Assembly (NCBI GenBank): GCA_029775955.1 | Contig: JARVJW010000117.1 | Location: 1-24,624 of the forward strand | Reading direction: 5' to 3' | Source: Nitrososphaeria archaeon | Lineage (GTDB): Archaea > Thermoproteota > Nitrososphaeria > Conexivisphaerales > UBA164 | DNA length: 24,624 bases | Shown here: positions 23,420 to 24,624 of the stretch, piece by piece | Numbering within the stretch: the stretch's first letter is position 1 | Layout: each line of letters begins with the position of its first letter | The notes under the pieces: model-generated | Database searches by the model: none | What the model saw: the letters and a program-made list of their open reading frames with translations, nothing else | Told to the model about the DNA's origin: nothing | Position numbers and translations under genes: made by a program

Positions 23420-23880
23420 CTTCAGTATTTCCTTTGCCTTATGCGACCGAGATCCGTAAATGGTTGAAAAGGAAGTTATGATGGAAATCAAATCCCTTGT
23501 AAGCACTTCATGGGCCGACGGAATTTACTCACCATCCACGGTCTCCATTTCATGAATTTTACATATGGTTTCAAACATTACGAGTCTGTGCGTTGACACC
23601 TTGTTTTCCTCCACAAGTTTTATGACCTCGGTTAAGCTATTATTGAAAATCCGCTCCTGACATTGAATACCCTTTGCGACAACCGTAAGCCCTTCTATTT
23701 GCGCCCTTAAATCGTTCTTCTGGTCCCTTGCATATGCCACTTTAAATCTGTCCTCTTTTTTCTATTATCCTCTCAGGTATCGTACCTGTTGGAAAGCTTT
23801 ATACATTTTATCTTGCCCTGCCTGTCCCACATCATCAACGTGATCAGGTGTACGCTTATTCTACAAAGCTTTCTATAATA
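23420..23880 (-). pseudogene. tnpA: IS607 TnpA serine recombinase pseudogene
   Basis: The minus strand has a MerR-like start, ISVHLITLMMWDRQGKIKCI, then KLSNRYDT (the usual TLRRWDREGKI motif). The serine-recombinase part follows as YARDQKNDLRAQIEGLTVVA, then KGIQCQERIFNNSLTEVIKL, then VEENKVS (frame open 23525-23740). The C-terminus is ISIITSFSTIYGSRSHKAKE, then IL. Several frameshifts. The conserved catalytic-serine stretch (YARVSS) is shortened to YA-RDQKN. It precedes tnpB in the same direction, the standard IS607 order; its last residues overlap tnpB. Confidence 0.8.
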
Positions 23881-23917
23881 TATATCAACTATGCTGGCTT
23901 GTAAAGATGTATATCAG

Positions 23918-23961
23918 TTATATTTGCTTATAGGGATTAGAGTAGCTGTTTAAAGCCCCTA
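23918..23961 (-). repeat. Shared upstream motif of mobile elements, copy 3
   Basis: The plus strand has ttatatttgcttatagggat, then tagagtagctgtttaaagcccc. It lies upstream of tnpA and downstream of the next TnpB pseudogene. It is the best candidate for the IS607 element's left end or its promoter. Confidence 0.5.
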
Positions 23962-23994
23962 ACTCCTTTTTGTAGAAAGAATTTATTCTAACGA

Positions 23995-24624
23995 ACCACC
24001 TGATTTTTGTGTGTGCACATCCGGGTTCTGAATTAAGTATGAATATACATCGAATCCATACTCAGTTCCTGAGCCTCATCGCTCTTATCCTCCTCTGGGT
24101 TCATCGGAGAACTCATCGAGCTTGGCTCCTTTCGGGGGGAACCCACGACTCCCCACATACTAAGGAATTTGTTCCTATGTTTATTGATGCATTTTTCTGC
24201 CTATCGATTATAAGCCCGCAATTTGAATGTGCTTGCTCCCCTTTATTATAATACCCGCATCTGGAGCAGGTTTTTGATGTACCATAAGCCAGTCTTATAC
24301 CCATTCCATGCAGACTTATATTCTACAGAGCTTTATATAATCGTGTTTGCTATTCTGCTTTTTGTCCTAGCTATTTTTCCCTTGAAATTTTTTAAATCCT
24401 CGAACACGTTTGTCCTATCTGATAACTGGTTTGCAAGTTTATGCAAAATGCTATTGACCCTATTCTCCCTTGAACTGTATTAATGAATTTCTTTTTAGTT
24501 TTTTCTGGAAGCCTCTGGATAATTCTTCTCTTCAGCTCATATGTTCTGTGTATAGTGTAAATTTACTTCAAATTTATTGAATGATGCCTTTCGCCATCAT
24601 AGCCATCTAGGAGGTTTGTGTCCC
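23995..24624 (-). pseudogene. tnpB: IS200/IS605-type TnpB pseudogene, partial at the window edge
   Basis: Minus-strand pieces: RREELSRGFQKKLKR-like, RVNSILHKLANQLSDRTNVF, then EDLKNFKGKIARTKSRIAN. The open segment at 24113-24304 is MGIRLAYGTSKTCSRCGYYN, then KGEQAHSNCGLIIDRQKNAS, then INIG. CSRCGYY...C-G..IDRQKNASINIG is the RuvC-III/zinc-finger end of TnpB, with D and N at the catalytic ending. Several frameshifts and stops; only one CxxC of the second knuckle is retained (SNCG). It is a different TnpB type from copies A and B. The 5' end lies outside the window. Confidence 0.8.

Noticed and set aside
1..24624. CRISPR arrays
   Set aside because: No evenly spaced short direct repeats with unique spacers were seen; the repeats found are IS ends or tandem AT units.

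Overview
The window looks archaeal and is most likely from an AT-rich member of the TACK lineages, close to Thaumarchaeota/Nitrososphaerota (inference). The evidence is a eukaryote-type S26e protein, a short XPF nuclease without a helicase domain, an Elf1-like zinc-ribbon protein overlapping a geranylgeranylglyceryl phosphate synthase gene, L21e next to RNA polymerase subunit RpoF, a NAC protein, a CDC48 ATPase, and many genes with a TATA box 20-30 bases before a start codon that lacks a ribosome-binding site. No rRNA, tRNA or CRISPR array was recognised.

Layout. 1-6100 is a conserved housekeeping block: a zinc-ribbon DUF5679-like protein, ribosomal protein S10, NAC, a HIT hydrolase, CDC48, a dihydropteroate-synthase-like protein co-transcribed with S26e, and the XPF nuclease. 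A transposase fragment sits at the very left edge. 6230-10420 is a graveyard of decayed insertion sequences (two IS481-like, one IS607/TnpB-type apparently nested inside one of them, one IS5-like) with one intact membrane protein (DUF998) stranded inside. 10540-11149 is the L21e-rpoF pair, followed by an IS4-like wreck and a short AT-rich gap. 12380-17943 resumes with Elf1-like/GGGP synthase, an unknown small protein, and a three-gene potassium module: a membrane-anchored winged-helix protein, KdpA and KdpB. KdpC and KdpDE are not present. 17950-19900 is more transposon debris (zinc-ribbon fragment, IS630, a TnpB tail). 19938-22332 is a tightly overlapping padR-ABC ATPase-ABC permease operon. 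From 22341 to the right edge there is a second IS607 copy (tnpB plus decayed serine recombinase tnpA) and a third kind of TnpB pseudogene.

How parts work together. Information processing (S10, S26e, L21e, RpoF, Elf1-like), co-translational protein handling (NAC) and protein unfolding (CDC48 with a C-terminal HbYX-like tail that could dock the 20S proteasome) make up the core genes. GGGP synthase starts ether-lipid synthesis. The Kdp module would import K+ at the expense of ATP, with the tethered DNA-binding protein as a candidate local regulator. The PadR operon is a typical self-regulated drug or lipid exporter arrangement.

Most notable: a perfect 96-bp repeat joining the two Walker A regions of cdc48 (gene conversion); a kdpAB operon with no kdpC and a membrane-tethered wHTH gene 7 bases upstream; a TnpB tail fused in frame to padR, with a TATA-like box at the junction; and two IS607-type copies, about 15 kb apart, that share the same disabling frameshifts. 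I did not find a convincing wholly new defence or mobile system; the tethered-wHTH/KdpAB unit is the best candidate for something undescribed.
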